From Chitinimonas_A lacunae (GTDB lineage: Bacteria > Pseudomonadota > Gammaproteobacteria > Burkholderiales > Chitinimonadaceae): a stretch of 64,000 nt of DNA. The notes beneath the pieces were generated by a model. It searched no databases and had not been told where the DNA came from. It saw only the letters and a program-made list of their open reading frames with translations. Both the position numbers and the translations under genes were made by a program. The stretch's first letter is position 1; each line of letters begins with the position of its first letter. Below are positions 28,616 through 37,240 of the stretch, in pieces. The stretch lies in NCBI RefSeq assembly GCF_042650885.1, contig NZ_JBHSBU010000001.1, positions 2,232,001 through 2,296,000 of the forward strand, given 5' to 3'.

Positions 28616-29131
28616 ATGTCCGACCTCATCTTCGACAACGGCGAATTCGCCAGGCTGGAAAAAGCGCGTAGCGGCGAGCTGACGCTCGACAAGCTGCCGC
28701 GCCTTGCGAGCGATGTACTGGGCGGTGGCCCGGTGGTATTCGAACTCGTGGGCGGCAGCGACCGACGCCGTCGCTATACCCTAGATCTGCGCCTGCAAGG
28801 TGCCCTGCGAATCAGATGCCAGCGTTGCCTGGGCGAGATGCCGTTCGATCTCGACGTGGCGACCCGTTTCACGTTGTTCAGCGACGAAGCCCGGCTCGAT
28901 GCCGCCGAAGCGGAAGACGAAGACATCGACGGCCTGCTGATCGAGCGCGAGTTCGATCTGAAGGCCTTGATCGAGGACGAGATTTTGCTGACGCTGCCCT
29001 ACGCCCCGGTGCACGAACAGTGCGCGCCGACGGCCCAGGCGGTGGAGGACGCGGCCAAGCCGCAAAAGCCCAACCCCTTCGCCGTACTGGCCGGCCTCAA
29101 AGGCCGGCTCAAGTCGGATGATGGGGCCTGA
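28616..29131 (+). CDS. yceD: YceD/DUF177 family protein
   Basis: This 171-residue protein shows the DUF177 Cys pair IRCQRCLGEMPFDLDV (about residue 65) and the conserved LIEREFDLKALIEDEILLTLPYAP segment, then CAPTAQ and a C-terminal PNPFAVLAGLKGRLK. YceD-type proteins accompany rpmF and have been linked to 23S rRNA accumulation and ribosome assembly. The ATG at 28616 was picked over an upstream one (28577) because the family begins near here. It overlaps nothing and is 61 bases from rpmF. Confidence 0.9.
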   Translation: MSDLIFDNGEFARLEKARSGELTLDKLPRLASDVLGGGPVVFELVGGSDRRRRYTLDLRLQGALRIRCQRCLGEMPFDLDVATRFTLFSDEARLDAAEAEDEDIDGLLIEREFDLKALIEDEILLTLPYAPVHEQCAPTAQAVEDAAKPQKPNPFAVLAGLKGRLKSDDGA

Positions 29132-29192
29132 TTGCCGCGCCAAAGCTGCGCAGTGTTGAGTTAAAACGTGATTTGATCCAAGGAGCTTCACC

Positions 29193-29372
29193 ATGGCCGT
29201 TCAACAAAACAAAAAGTCCCCCTCGAAGCGTGGCATGCACCGCGCTCACGACTTCCTGACCCCGCCCGCACTGGCCATCGAGCCCAGCACCGGCGAAGCC
29301 CATCTGCGTCACCATATCAGCCCGAACGGTTTCTACCGTGGCCGGCGCGTGATCAAGGCCAAGGGCGAGTAA
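29193..29372 (+). CDS. rpmF: 50S ribosomal protein L32
   Basis: This 59-residue basic protein begins AVQQNKKSPSKRGMHRAHDF and contains PSTGEAHLRHHISPNGFYRG, the L32 core. The zinc-type Cys are absent, as in many proteobacterial forms. AAGGAG lies nine bases before the ATG. It sits in the usual yceD-rpmF-plsX order. Confidence 0.97.
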   Translation: MAVQQNKKSPSKRGMHRAHDFLTPPALAIEPSTGEAHLRHHISPNGFYRGRRVIKAKGE

Positions 29373-29396
29373 TTCCTCCCCTAGACCGGACCATCC

Positions 29397-29427
29397 AAAA
29401 GGCGTGCCCCACCAGGCGCGCCTTTTG
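29397..29427 (+). terminator. Terminator or attenuator after rpmF
   Basis: AAAAGGCG (29397-29404) pairs with CGCCTTTT (29419-29426) around a 14-base loop. It could reduce but not block read-through into plsX. Confidence 0.6.
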
Positions 29428-29495
29428 CACAATTGCTCCGGTAAACTCCCTCCCATCGTATTTCCCGTAGCGCCCGCTTCAGCGCGCCAAGCCTT

Positions 29496-30545
29496 ATGGA
29501 TATCACGGTCGCAGTCGACGCCATGGGCGGGGATCACGGTGCCCATGTCACCGTGCCGGCCGCCCTCGAATTTCTGAAAACCCACAACGAGGTCAATATC
29601 GTGCTGGTCGGCCTGCGCGATGTGATCGAAGCCGAACTGCGGCAACATCGAGCCGAACCCGGCACTCGCTTGCGCATCCACCATGCCTCGGAAGTCGTCA
29701 CCATGGACGAACCGGTGCAATCGGCGCTGCGCAACAAAAAAGATTCCTCAATGCGGGTGGCCATCAATCTGGTCAAGACCGGCGAAGCCCATGCCTGCGT
29801 CTCGGCAGGCAATACCGGTGCCCTGATGGCCACCGCCCGTTTCGTTCTCAAAACCCTGCCGGGGATCGAGCGCCCTGCCATCGCCAAGATGCTGCCGACC
29901 AGCAAAGGCGCCACCTGCATGCTGGACCTCGGCGCCAATGTCGATTGCAGCGCCGAGCAGCTCTACCAGTTCGGCGTGATGGGCGCGATGCTCTATAGCG
30001 CCCTCGGTCACCGCGAACACCCCTCGGTCGGACTGCTCAATATCGGTTCGGAAGACATCAAAGGCAACGAGGTGGTCAAACGCGCCGGCGAGCTGCTCAA
30101 AGCCTCGCAGCTCAATTTCTACGGCAATGTCGAGGGCAACGATATTTATAAGGGCACGGTCGATGTGGTGGTCTGCGACGGCTTTATCGGCAATGTCGCC
30201 CTGAAAGCCTCGGAAGGACTGGCACGGATGATGGGCGATTTTCTACGCCAGGAATTCTCCGGCAGCTGGTCGCGCCCGACCACCTGGTGGCGGCCACTGA
30301 TCGGTCTGCTGTCCCTGCCGGTACTCAGCAGTTTCAAGCATCGGGTCGATACCCGGCGCTACAACGGCGCCAGCCTGCTCGGCCTGCGCGGCATCGTGGT
30401 CAAGAGCCACGGTGGCGCCGACCGTTTCGGCTTTGAGTGCGCGCTCGAACAGGCGCTCGAAGAAGCGCGCTCGGGCGTGCTGCATAAGATTTCCGATATG
30501 TTGGCGGGCCACAGCGCCAACACCACCGACCCGCTCGATGCCTGA
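29496..30545 (+). CDS. plsX: Phosphate acyltransferase PlsX
   Basis: This 349-residue enzyme begins with the diagnostic AVDAMGGDHGAHVTVPA. It also has CVSAGNTGALMATARF, ERPAIAKMLPT and the VDVVVCDGFIGNVALKASEG segment. PlsX makes acyl-phosphate from acyl-ACP for PlsY at the first step of phosphatidic acid synthesis. It is co-directional with rpmF and fabH. Confidence 0.97.
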   Translation: MDITVAVDAMGGDHGAHVTVPAALEFLKTHNEVNIVLVGLRDVIEAELRQHRAEPGTRLRIHHASEVVTMDEPVQSALRNKKDSSMRVAINLVKTGEAHACVSAGNTGALMATARFVLKTLPGIERPAIAKMLPTSKGATCMLDLGANVDCSAEQLYQFGVMGAMLYSALGHREHPSVGLLNIGSEDIKGNEVVKRAGELLKASQLNFYGNVEGNDIYKGTVDVVVCDGFIGNVALKASEGLARMMGDFLRQEFSGSWSRPTTWWRPLIGLLSLPVLSSFKHRVDTRRYNGASLLGLRGIVVKSHGGADRFGFECALEQALEEARSGVLHKISDMLAGHSANTTDPLDA

Positions 30546-30680
30546 GCGGCGGTCAGGCTCTAATAAAAAAACCCAACAATAACAAACCCCTGGCGTCCGG
30601 TACGCTCCTGCCGGAACGCCCAACCCAAGCGCAGCCGGCCGGAGCCCCACGCCCTGGCCTGGCGATGGAGAGACAGCATC

Positions 30681-31640
30681 GTGCCTTATTCCCGTATCGC
30701 CGGAACGGGCGGCTATCTGCCGACCCGTATCCTGACCAATGCCGAACTGGCCACCCGGGTCGATACCAGCGACGAATGGATCGTCAGCCGTACCGGCATC
30801 CGCGAACGTCGGATCGCCGCCGACAATGAACTGACCAGCGATCTGGCGCTGAAAGCCAGTCTCGCGGCACTCGAGAATGCCGGCTGTAGCCCGGCCGATA
30901 TCGACCTGATCATCGTGGCCACCGCCACGCCTGATGTGGTCTTTCCCAGTACGGCCTGTATCCTGCAAGACAAGCTCGGCCTGCATGGCTTTGCTGCCTT
31001 TGATGTCCAGGCCGTCTGCGCCGGTTTCGTCTATGCGCTTGCCACGGCCGACCAGTTTATCCGCAGCGGCATGAATAAGCGGGCACTGGTGGTGGGTGCC
31101 GAAGTGTTCTCGCGCTTGCTTGACTGGAATGACCGCACGACCTGCGTGCTGTTCGGTGACGGTGCAGGCGCCGTGGTGCTCGAAGCCAGCGAGAAGCCGG
31201 GCCTGCGCACGGTGAAGCTCAAGGCCGACGGCCGCTACCGCCATATCCTGACCACCCCGGCCTCGATCGCCAACGGCAATCTGAGCGGCCAGCCTTTTCT
31301 GCATATGGATGGCCAGGCAGTCTTCAAATTCGCCGTCAAGGCCCTGGCTGAACTCGCCAGCGAAACCCTGACCGAAGCCGGGCTTGCCCCTGACCAGCTC
31401 GACTGGCTGGTGCCGCACCAGGCCAATGTGCGGATCATCGAATCGACCGCCCGCCATTTGGGTCTGCCGATGGACAAGGTGGTGCTGACGCTGGCCAACC
31501 ATGGCAATACCTCGGCTGCTTCGATCCCCCTGGCGCTTGACGAGGCCAACCGGGCCGGTCGTTTCCGGCCCGGTGATCGGATTCTGCTCGAAGGCATCGG
31601 CGGCGGTTTCGCCTGGGGCGCGGCACTGATCGATTGGTAA
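30681..31640 (+). CDS. fabH: Beta-ketoacyl-ACP synthase III
   Basis: This 319-residue enzyme has the catalytic triad: Cys in DVQAVCAGFVYAL (about residue 112), His in DWLVPHQANVRI (about 246) and Asn in LANHGNTSAAS (about 276). It starts fatty acid synthesis by joining acetyl-CoA to malonyl-ACP. The start is GTG at 30681 with GGAGAG upstream. fabD and fabG, which often follow, are not here; a hairpin comes next. Confidence 0.97.
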   Translation: MPYSRIAGTGGYLPTRILTNAELATRVDTSDEWIVSRTGIRERRIAADNELTSDLALKASLAALENAGCSPADIDLIIVATATPDVVFPSTACILQDKLGLHGFAAFDVQAVCAGFVYALATADQFIRSGMNKRALVVGAEVFSRLLDWNDRTTCVLFGDGAGAVVLEASEKPGLRTVKLKADGRYRHILTTPASIANGNLSGQPFLHMDGQAVFKFAVKALAELASETLTEAGLAPDQLDWLVPHQANVRIIESTARHLGLPMDKVVLTLANHGNTSAASIPLALDEANRAGRFRPGDRILLEGIGGGFAWGAALIDW

Positions 31641-31649
31641 AACCACCAC

Positions 31650-31675
31650 GGCGCGGCGGAGTTTTTCGCCGCGCC
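31650..31675 (+). terminator. Hairpin 3' of fabH
   Basis: GGCGCGGCG (31650-31658) pairs with CGCCGCGCC (31667-31675). There is no T-run afterwards, so it is a possible Rho-dependent or mRNA-end structure. Confidence 0.5.
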
Positions 31676-32034
31676 ATCAATTCGATCAACTCCCATATAA
31701 ATTAACTGTCAAGCAAGCAGCAATCTATTCCAATAAAAACCAGGCCTTTCCATTGGCATCGGTTTCTGTTTTCTCCTTTCTCCTCGCGCTTTTCTTCGGT
31801 TCTCGCGTTCCCTGCTTCCACAACTCTTTTGCCTTGTCACTTCGGTATTCTTAAATACCGCTATGTTTCCCATATATCTTTCCTAATTGACCGGCAACAA
31901 AAGCAAAAAATATACTTTTCCGACCTTGACCGGCGTCCGAGCCGGTGACTTATCAGGATCGCAGCATGACCATGCTTTGCCGATCCGTACTCTCCGGCGC
32001 AGGTGCAATACCACAATACCGCGAGGAGAAATAC
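31676..32034. other. AT- and pyrimidine-rich intergenic region
   Basis: No gene is supported here. The stretch is much less GC-rich than the flanks, has a long pyrimidine-rich run (about 31770-31835), and a small perfect hairpin CGGTATT/CTTA/AATACCG at 31843-31860. GGAG before 32035 is the ribosome site of the next gene. Confidence 0.5.
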
Positions 32035-32985
32035 ATGACGTCCCTTAAAAAACTCTGCCAAGAGTCGGTCGATATTAAGCGGCGCGATGCCTATTCGGTC
32101 CCGCCCGAGAAGATCACGGTCGAAACCGGTTTCAATCTGCGTATCGATGGCACGCCCGAGTTGCAGGCCCATATCGACAGCATCAAAGGCGCCATCCGCA
32201 GCAATGGCATTGGCTGTATCCCGCCGCTCAAGGTCCAGGTTGGCCATAACGGCGCGATCGTGGTGCGCGACGGCCATTGCCGGCTCAGCGCCATCCGGTC
32301 ACTGATTGCCGAGGGTTTGCCGATCGAGGCGGTGCCGGTCGAAGAATGGCTGGGCAATGAGGTCGACAATCTGTTTCTGGTGCTCAATACCGGCCAGGGC
32401 AAGCCGCTGACCCAGTTCGAGCGGGCCGTCGGCTTCAAGCGCCTGCATCAGATGGGGGTGAGTCCGAGCGAAATCGCCCGCCGTATCGCCCGGCGCCCGG
32501 TCTATATCGAGCGCATGTTGCGGGTGGTCTATTCACATAGCGAAATCCAGGAGCTGTGCCGCGACGGCGTGGTATCGATGGAGCTGGCCCACGATCTGAT
32601 CGAGGAGCACGGCGATCTGGCCGCACTTGAGTTGCTGCAATCGGCCCAGCAACAGGCCCAGCGGGCCGGCCGGCAGCGCGTGATGCCAAAGAATGTGCGC
32701 TGTGCGCCGCGACTGCCTTCCGAGCTGGTCAAGCGGCTCGGCAATGCGGTGGAAAACTACTATCTGGCCGTCGACCCGGAGCTGCGCCGCCTGTTCAGCC
32801 GGATTGCCGAGCGCAAGGTAGGCCAGATCGACCGTGAGCGCTTTACCATTTCGGGTCAGGTACTGCGTTCGCTGGCGCTGCTCTATGAAGCCGGTATCCA
32901 ACTCAATCAGGTCAAAGGCCGTCGTCACGCCCAGGTCGCCCGCCGTGCCGCCCCCGAGCCGGCGCAACCGGAAGCTCAACAATAA
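32035..32985 (+). CDS. Orphan ParB/Srx-domain DNA-binding protein
   Basis: This 316-residue protein has an N-terminal ParB-type domain (residues ~15-125) with LQAHIDSIKGAIRSNGIGC and the nucleotide-binding-type motif VVRDGHCRLSAIRSL, matching the GERRxxA-like box in spacing but with the altered signature GHCRLSA. Then comes an HTH region (QMGVSPSEIARRIARRPVYIERML) and a helical C-terminus. The canonical ParB CTPase motifs are only partly kept, so partition function is doubtful. No parA is adjacent. Such orphans are frequent on plasmids, phages and integrative elements. GAGGAG precedes the ATG at 32035; upstream in-frame starts lack one. Confidence 0.75.
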   Translation: MTSLKKLCQESVDIKRRDAYSVPPEKITVETGFNLRIDGTPELQAHIDSIKGAIRSNGIGCIPPLKVQVGHNGAIVVRDGHCRLSAIRSLIAEGLPIEAVPVEEWLGNEVDNLFLVLNTGQGKPLTQFERAVGFKRLHQMGVSPSEIARRIARRPVYIERMLRVVYSHSEIQELCRDGVVSMELAHDLIEEHGDLAALELLQSAQQQAQRAGRQRVMPKNVRCAPRLPSELVKRLGNAVENYYLAVDPELRRLFSRIAERKVGQIDRERFTISGQVLRSLALLYEAGIQLNQVKGRRHAQVARRAAPEPAQPEAQQ

Positions 32986-33089
32986 CAATCCCCCAGTACC
33001 TTTATTTGAAGTTTAAATAGAAATACACGGCATTAAGGGGCGCAAAAGTCCTAAAATTTTAATTAGATAAAAAGCTATTTTTTCAGTGA

Positions 33090-33128
33090 CAACGGCTGCT
33101 TCGAAGTGGATATTCGAAGCAGCCGTTG
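33090..33128. repeat. Perfect 16-bp inverted repeat with 7-base loop
   Basis: CAACGGCTGCTTCGAA (33090-33105) and TTCGAAGCAGCCGTTG (33113-33128) pair without mismatch. T6 precedes the hairpin on the plus strand, so it is not a standard terminator for either direction. It lies 105 bases after the ParB-like gene and could be its operator or binding site. The rest of 32986-33328 is AT-rich with no gene. Confidence 0.7.
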
Positions 33129-33328
33129 AATTCTATGGCGTGCTACAGCACCTAAACTGAGGAGACAGACGGAGCGGGGTTTTTCCTTAAGCTCGGGCTG
33201 AATAAGACGATAAGCGGACAAATCCGGCTTTCCGACCCAGCCCGGCCGGACCGATGTCCTGCGGGCAACAATATATATTAGAATCTTCCAATTTATTTGC
33301 CGGCGCGACCGGACTACGCGGAGCCTCC

Positions 33329-34318
33329 ATGACCCCGACCATCTGTAGCGATGCCGAGCTGTACCCGCGTCTGGCCAGCAAGATTCTGGAGTTCTGGAAT
33401 GCCCGCCGCGAGGATGACGCATTGCGCGCACTGGAGCGGGCCATCTCCACCGCCGAGCACGACGGCGAAAAAGCCCGTCTGACCCTGTTTATCGCCCTGC
33501 TGGAACACCGGATCGGCCGTTCACCGCGCGCCATGCTGCGCTGGCTCGAAATCGTGCTGCAACGCTTTCAACTCAACGAAGCCGAACTGCCTGCCGCCTA
33601 TCGGGCCGGGGTATCGGCCTATGTCTCGGTCCATCTCGACCGCTACGGCAATTTCGCCGAACACGGCACCATCGAGCGGGTCCACCCCGATGTCGATCCC
33701 GAACGTTTCGACCCCAACTGGGGCGCAGTCGATTTCCGTCGTTTCGGTGACCGCGACCTGCGCGGCCGGCTGGCGGTGGTCAATCTGTTCAACGAGGATG
33801 GTCTGGCCATCCTTAATAATCAGCTCGATGGTCTGGGCGGCGATCAGGTCGCTGCCGATCTGGTCCATGGTCTCGCCATGCCGCAGAGCTGGCGTCAGAT
33901 CGACCCAGCCGCCCTGCCCCAGGACGAACGGCTCGAACATCTGGTCGACCAGGCGCTCGACCGCCTGATCGCTGCCGCCGCCCAGCTCGAGACCGAGCCG
34001 CTTGGCATGACCGAACAAGCCAAGAACCGACCGGGGCGCTTTACCCTGTTCGTCAAGTTTATCGCCCTGACCTGGCTCACCGACCCCAAACGCTACGAAG
34101 CGGCCAAAGCCGCCTGTCCGCCGCAGCTATTTTGGCCAGCCCTGGCCGCGGCCAGCCATCTGCGCAGCGATATTGCCTGGCTCAATGAAGTGCTGCGCGA
34201 GGTCGGCCGCACTGCCGCCGCCCCCTTGCTGCTCAAGGGCTGCGACCCGCGCAAAGCGTTCAACTTCAGCCGCGATATCAAGATCGAGGCACCACCGCTT
34301 AAAAAGCCGCTGCGCTAA
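33329..34318 (+). CDS. Hypothetical protein with TPR-like N-terminus
   Basis: This 329-residue soluble protein has no signal peptide. The first ~75 residues are helical repeats (YPRLASKILEFWNARREDDA, RALERAISTAEHDGEKARL). The middle has GNFAEHGTIERVHPDVDPER and VDFRRFGDRDLRGRLAVVNL. It ends in basic KIEAPPLKKPLR. I recognise no catalytic motif. I prefer the ATG at 33329, preceded by GGAG, over 33254. Codon use is like the chromosome, so recent transfer is not obvious despite the AT-rich flanks. A link to the ParB-like gene is only positional. Confidence 0.65.
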   Translation: MTPTICSDAELYPRLASKILEFWNARREDDALRALERAISTAEHDGEKARLTLFIALLEHRIGRSPRAMLRWLEIVLQRFQLNEAELPAAYRAGVSAYVSVHLDRYGNFAEHGTIERVHPDVDPERFDPNWGAVDFRRFGDRDLRGRLAVVNLFNEDGLAILNNQLDGLGGDQVAADLVHGLAMPQSWRQIDPAALPQDERLEHLVDQALDRLIAAAAQLETEPLGMTEQAKNRPGRFTLFVKFIALTWLTDPKRYEAAKAACPPQLFWPALAAASHLRSDIAWLNEVLREVGRTAAAPLLLKGCDPRKAFNFSRDIKIEAPPLKKPLR

Positions 34319-34358
34319 GCCGCTTGGGTCCGGCAGGCAGGGCGCGCGATTCGTTCGA

Positions 34359-34512
34359 AAATTAAAAATTTATGCAAATCCTCCGCAATACTCGTATTTG
34401 CACTTAAATAAAATAGAAAAATTTCGCTCTCCCCATACTTCGGCCTGTCCCCTCTATCTTCTCCCACCTCTCGGACGCCTCGACTCTCCAGCGCGTCCAG
34501 CCCACCCCAATA
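34359..34512. repeat. Direct repeat unit 1
   Basis: AAATAGAAAAATT, CTTCGGCCTGTCC, CTCGGACGCC and CTCTCCAGCGCGTCC occur in the same order as in unit 2 at 34567-34731, about 217 bases downstream. The left part of the unit is AT-rich repeat copy I5 (minus strand, core TATTGCG at plus 34384-34390). Confidence 0.6.
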
Positions 34513-34566
34513 GCAAGCACATCAACGTATCGCAGTCAGGAACGACAGTAGGTCCGGCAGATATGG

Positions 34567-34731
34567 ACCCCACCAAAAATAAAAAATCCAGCAATAAATC
34601 TGCAAGACCCTTATTCATTTTTAAACGAAATAGAAAAATTCCTCCACAATTTACTTCGGCTTGTCCTATCTCTCGCCTCCAGTCGCTCGGACGCCCCAAC
34701 TCTCCATCGCGTCCGGGCCGCCCACCAATGG
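34567..34731. repeat. Direct repeat unit 2, containing AT-rich copy I6
   Basis: The right part matches unit 1 (CTTCGGCTTGTCC, GCTCGGACGCC, CTCTCCATCGCGTCC). The left part, read on the minus strand, is GTCTTGCAGATTTATTGCTG then TTTTTTATT (core at plus 34601-34607), nearly identical to copy I4 at 27171. Between 34319 and 34831 I see no gene. Confidence 0.6.
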
Positions 34732-34760
34732 AAAAGGCGCCAGCCTATAAACTGGCGCCT
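34731..34760 (-). terminator. Rho-independent terminator of the che operon
   Basis: AGGCGCCAG (34735-34743) pairs with CTGGCGCCT (34752-34760). On the minus strand the stem is followed by TTTTCC. It lies about 70 bases beyond the last che gene. Confidence 0.7.
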
Positions 34761-34831
34761 CAGGACACGGCCTTTCTTCCTGCAGACCTATACGGTGCGT
34801 GAGCCGCAAAGCGACGCTATATGAGTCCTGC

Positions 34832-36064
34832 TCAGCTCGGCGACGGTGGCCGCAACATGCGCAGATGGGTCAGTCCCTGCTTGAGCCAGCCTGCCAGCTC
34901 CTCGCCCGGCATCGGTCGGGCCACATAGAAACCCTGTCCGACATCGCAGCCAAGCAGCCGTATCAGTTGCCAGTCGGCCGGGTTTTCCACCCCTTCCGCG
35001 ACCGTGGTCAGATGAAGTTTCTTGCTCATCTCGATCGTGCTTTGCAGCATCACATGCAGATGCGGCTTTTCGGCCGCGCCGTGGACCAGAGAACGGTCGA
35101 TCTTGAGTTCGGTGAACGGGATACGCGACAACTGCTGCATCGAGGAAAAACCGGTGCCGAAATCGTCGATCGACAGACCAAAGCCCTTGAGGCGCAGCCG
35201 GGCCAGGGTGCCCAGCGACAGGGCCAGGTCGGACATCACGGCAGTTTCGGTGATTTCCAGCATCAGGTATTTGGGCTCAACCCCGATCCGGCTGGCCATG
35301 GTGGCGATCCGGTCGGCCAGATCGGGCACGGCCAGCGACTTGGCCGACAGATTGACCGCCACCACGATGGTCAGGCCGCGCGCATGCCAGGCATGCACCT
35401 GGCGCAGGGCGCTTTCCAGCACCCAGTCGGTCAGGTCGTCGATCAGCCCCCCCTGCTCGGCCACCGGCACGAAATCGAGCGGCGCGACCAGGCCGTATTG
35501 CGGATGATTCCAGCGCACCAGCGCCTCGGCACCGCGCATCACCCCGGAAAAGGTGGTCACCTTGGGTTGGTAGTGCAGCACCAGTTGATGCGTTTCGAGC
35601 CCGGTACGAATCTCGTCGAGGCTGAAATGGGGCAGCACCGACCCGCTGCGGCCCGCCGCCACCGGACTGCCCCGGTAGCGCTCGATCAATTCGGCCAGAT
35701 GTTCGAACGACAAGGGCTTCTGTGCCACCCCGATCACTTCGAGCCCGTGTTCGAGCGCCATGGTCTCGACCGTGGCCAGCAGCGTGGTTTCGCGGCTCGA
35801 GACCACGATCAGCGCCGTGGCGAGCTTCTGCTCGGCGATATGGCGGATCAGGTCGACCCCGTCCATGCCGGGCATTTCCAGATCGGTAATCAGGATATCG
35901 GGCCGCTCGGGGCTCACGGCGAGCACATCGAGCGCCTGCTGGCCGTCGGCGGCTTCGAGCCGGCGGGTGATGCCAAGGCTGGCCAGCAGATCGAGCGCAT
36001 GAAGCCGCTGTACGGTGCTGTCCTCGACCACCATGACACACAGATGGGGATAGCTGACCGTCAT
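34832..36064 (-). CDS. Response regulator with c-di-GMP phosphodiesterase (EAL) domain
   Basis: This 410-residue protein has a receiver domain (residues ~8-130, phospho-Asp in ILITDLEMPGMDGVD) and an EAL domain (~150-395). The EAL motif is intact (GAEALVRWNHP), with NLSAKSL, LEITETAVM, SIDDFGTGFSSMQQL, KIDRSLV and TVAEGVEN, so it should hydrolyse c-di-GMP to pGpG. A strong AGGAGG precedes the ATG. It is the last gene of the chemotaxis operon, ten bases after cheB, so phosphorylation by the local CheA may drive its output. Confidence 0.92.
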   Translation of the reverse strand: MTVSYPHLCVMVVEDSTVQRLHALDLLASLGITRRLEAADGQQALDVLAVSPERPDILITDLEMPGMDGVDLIRHIAEQKLATALIVVSSRETTLLATVETMALEHGLEVIGVAQKPLSFEHLAELIERYRGSPVAAGRSGSVLPHFSLDEIRTGLETHQLVLHYQPKVTTFSGVMRGAEALVRWNHPQYGLVAPLDFVPVAEQGGLIDDLTDWVLESALRQVHAWHARGLTIVVAVNLSAKSLAVPDLADRIATMASRIGVEPKYLMLEITETAVMSDLALSLGTLARLRLKGFGLSIDDFGTGFSSMQQLSRIPFTELKIDRSLVHGAAEKPHLHVMLQSTIEMSKKLHLTTVAEGVENPADWQLIRLLGCDVGQGFYVARPMPGEELAGWLKQGLTHLRMLRPPSPS

Positions 36065-36074
36065 TCCTGGCCTC

Positions 36075-37208
36075 CTAGCGGTTGTTCTGTTCGATCAGCC
36101 GGGCGATATCGCTCAGCGGCGCCACCGAATCGGCCGCGCCGATCCGGATCGCTTCCTTGGGCATGCCGAACACCACGCAGCTCTCCTCGTCCTGGGCCAC
36201 GGTGCGAGCGCCCGAGTCACGCAACTCCTTGAGCCCTCGCGCCCCGTCGTCGCCCATACCGGTCATCAGGATGCCCATGGCGTTCTTGCCGGCGCATTTG
36301 GCGACCGAACGAAATAGCACATCGACCGAGGGCCGGTGCCGGCTGACCAGCGGACCATCGATCACTTCGACGTAGTAGTGGCCCTGGCCACGCTTGACCA
36401 GCATATGGCGCCCACCGGGCGCGATCAGCGCCCGGCCGCGCTGGAGCCGGTCGTTGTTCTGGGCTTCGCGGACTTCGATCCGACAGATCTGGTTGAGCCG
36501 TTCGGCAAAACTGGCGGTAAACCGCTCGGGCATATGCTGGACGATGGCCAGCGCCGAGCAGGACGGCGACAAGGCCGGCAGCACCGTTTCGAGCGCCTGC
36601 ACGCCCCCGGTCGATACGCCCACCACCACCAGCCGCTCGGTCAGGCCGACCATCGGAACACCGCTGGGCTTTTCCAGTACGGCATCGGCCGAGAGCTTGG
36701 GGGATTGCATCTTTTCGGTGACGAAATTGCTGGCGGAGGAAGTGGCGGAAGTCGTGCTGGCCGCGGGGGGTGGCGCGGGGACATGGCGACGCAGCCGACC
36801 GGCAGCCGCCGCAGCGGCACGGATCGCACAGACCAGATCGGCCGAACTGTCTTGCAGAAAGCCGCGCACCCCGAGCGAGGGCTTGGTGATAATGCCGAGC
36901 GCGCCAGCGGCCAGCGCATCGATCGTCACGCGGGCGCCGCGCTCGGTCAGGCTGGAGCAGATCACCACCGGAGTCGGCCGCTCGACCATCAGCTGGCGCA
37001 GAAAGGTCAGCCCATCCATGCGTGGCATCTCGATATCGAGCACGATCACATCGGGCCACTGCAGTTTCATCCGCTCACGCGCATAGATCGGGTCGGCCGC
37101 GCTGCCCAGTACCTGGATATCGACCTCCTTCGACAGCTCCTCGGTCATCACCTGACGTACCACGGCGGAGTCATCGACGATCAATACCTTGATCTGCTGG
37201 ATAGCCAA
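36075..37208 (-). CDS. cheB: Chemotaxis methylesterase CheB
   Basis: This 377-residue protein has a receiver domain (Asp in VIVLDIEMPRMDG, about residue 55), a ~70-residue linker, and a C-terminal esterase/amidase domain with the triad Ser in GVSTGGVQALE (about 200), His in IVQHMPERFT and Asp in TGMGDDGARG. It removes methyl groups from MCPs. The start as read is TTG at 37208, preceded by a G-rich ribosome site (GGGGGG); no in-frame ATG exists near it. It lies 32 bases after cheD. Confidence 0.95.
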   Translation of the reverse strand: MAIQQIKVLIVDDSAVVRQVMTEELSKEVDIQVLGSAADPIYARERMKLQWPDVIVLDIEMPRMDGLTFLRQLMVERPTPVVICSSLTERGARVTIDALAAGALGIITKPSLGVRGFLQDSSADLVCAIRAAAAAAGRLRRHVPAPPPAASTTSATSSASNFVTEKMQSPKLSADAVLEKPSGVPMVGLTERLVVVGVSTGGVQALETVLPALSPSCSALAIVQHMPERFTASFAERLNQICRIEVREAQNNDRLQRGRALIAPGGRHMLVKRGQGHYYVEVIDGPLVSRHRPSVDVLFRSVAKCAGKNAMGILMTGMGDDGARGLKELRDSGARTVAQDEESCVVFGMPKEAIRIGAADSVAPLSDIARLIEQNNR

Positions 37209-37240
37209 TAGCCGTCCCCCCGTTCAATCCGATAGGTTTA

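Noticed and set aside
32035..32985. Chromosomal parB
   Set aside because: No parA neighbour, no parS (TGTTNCACGTGAAACA-like) site seen, and the key ParB signature is altered. It is called an orphan ParB-like protein instead.
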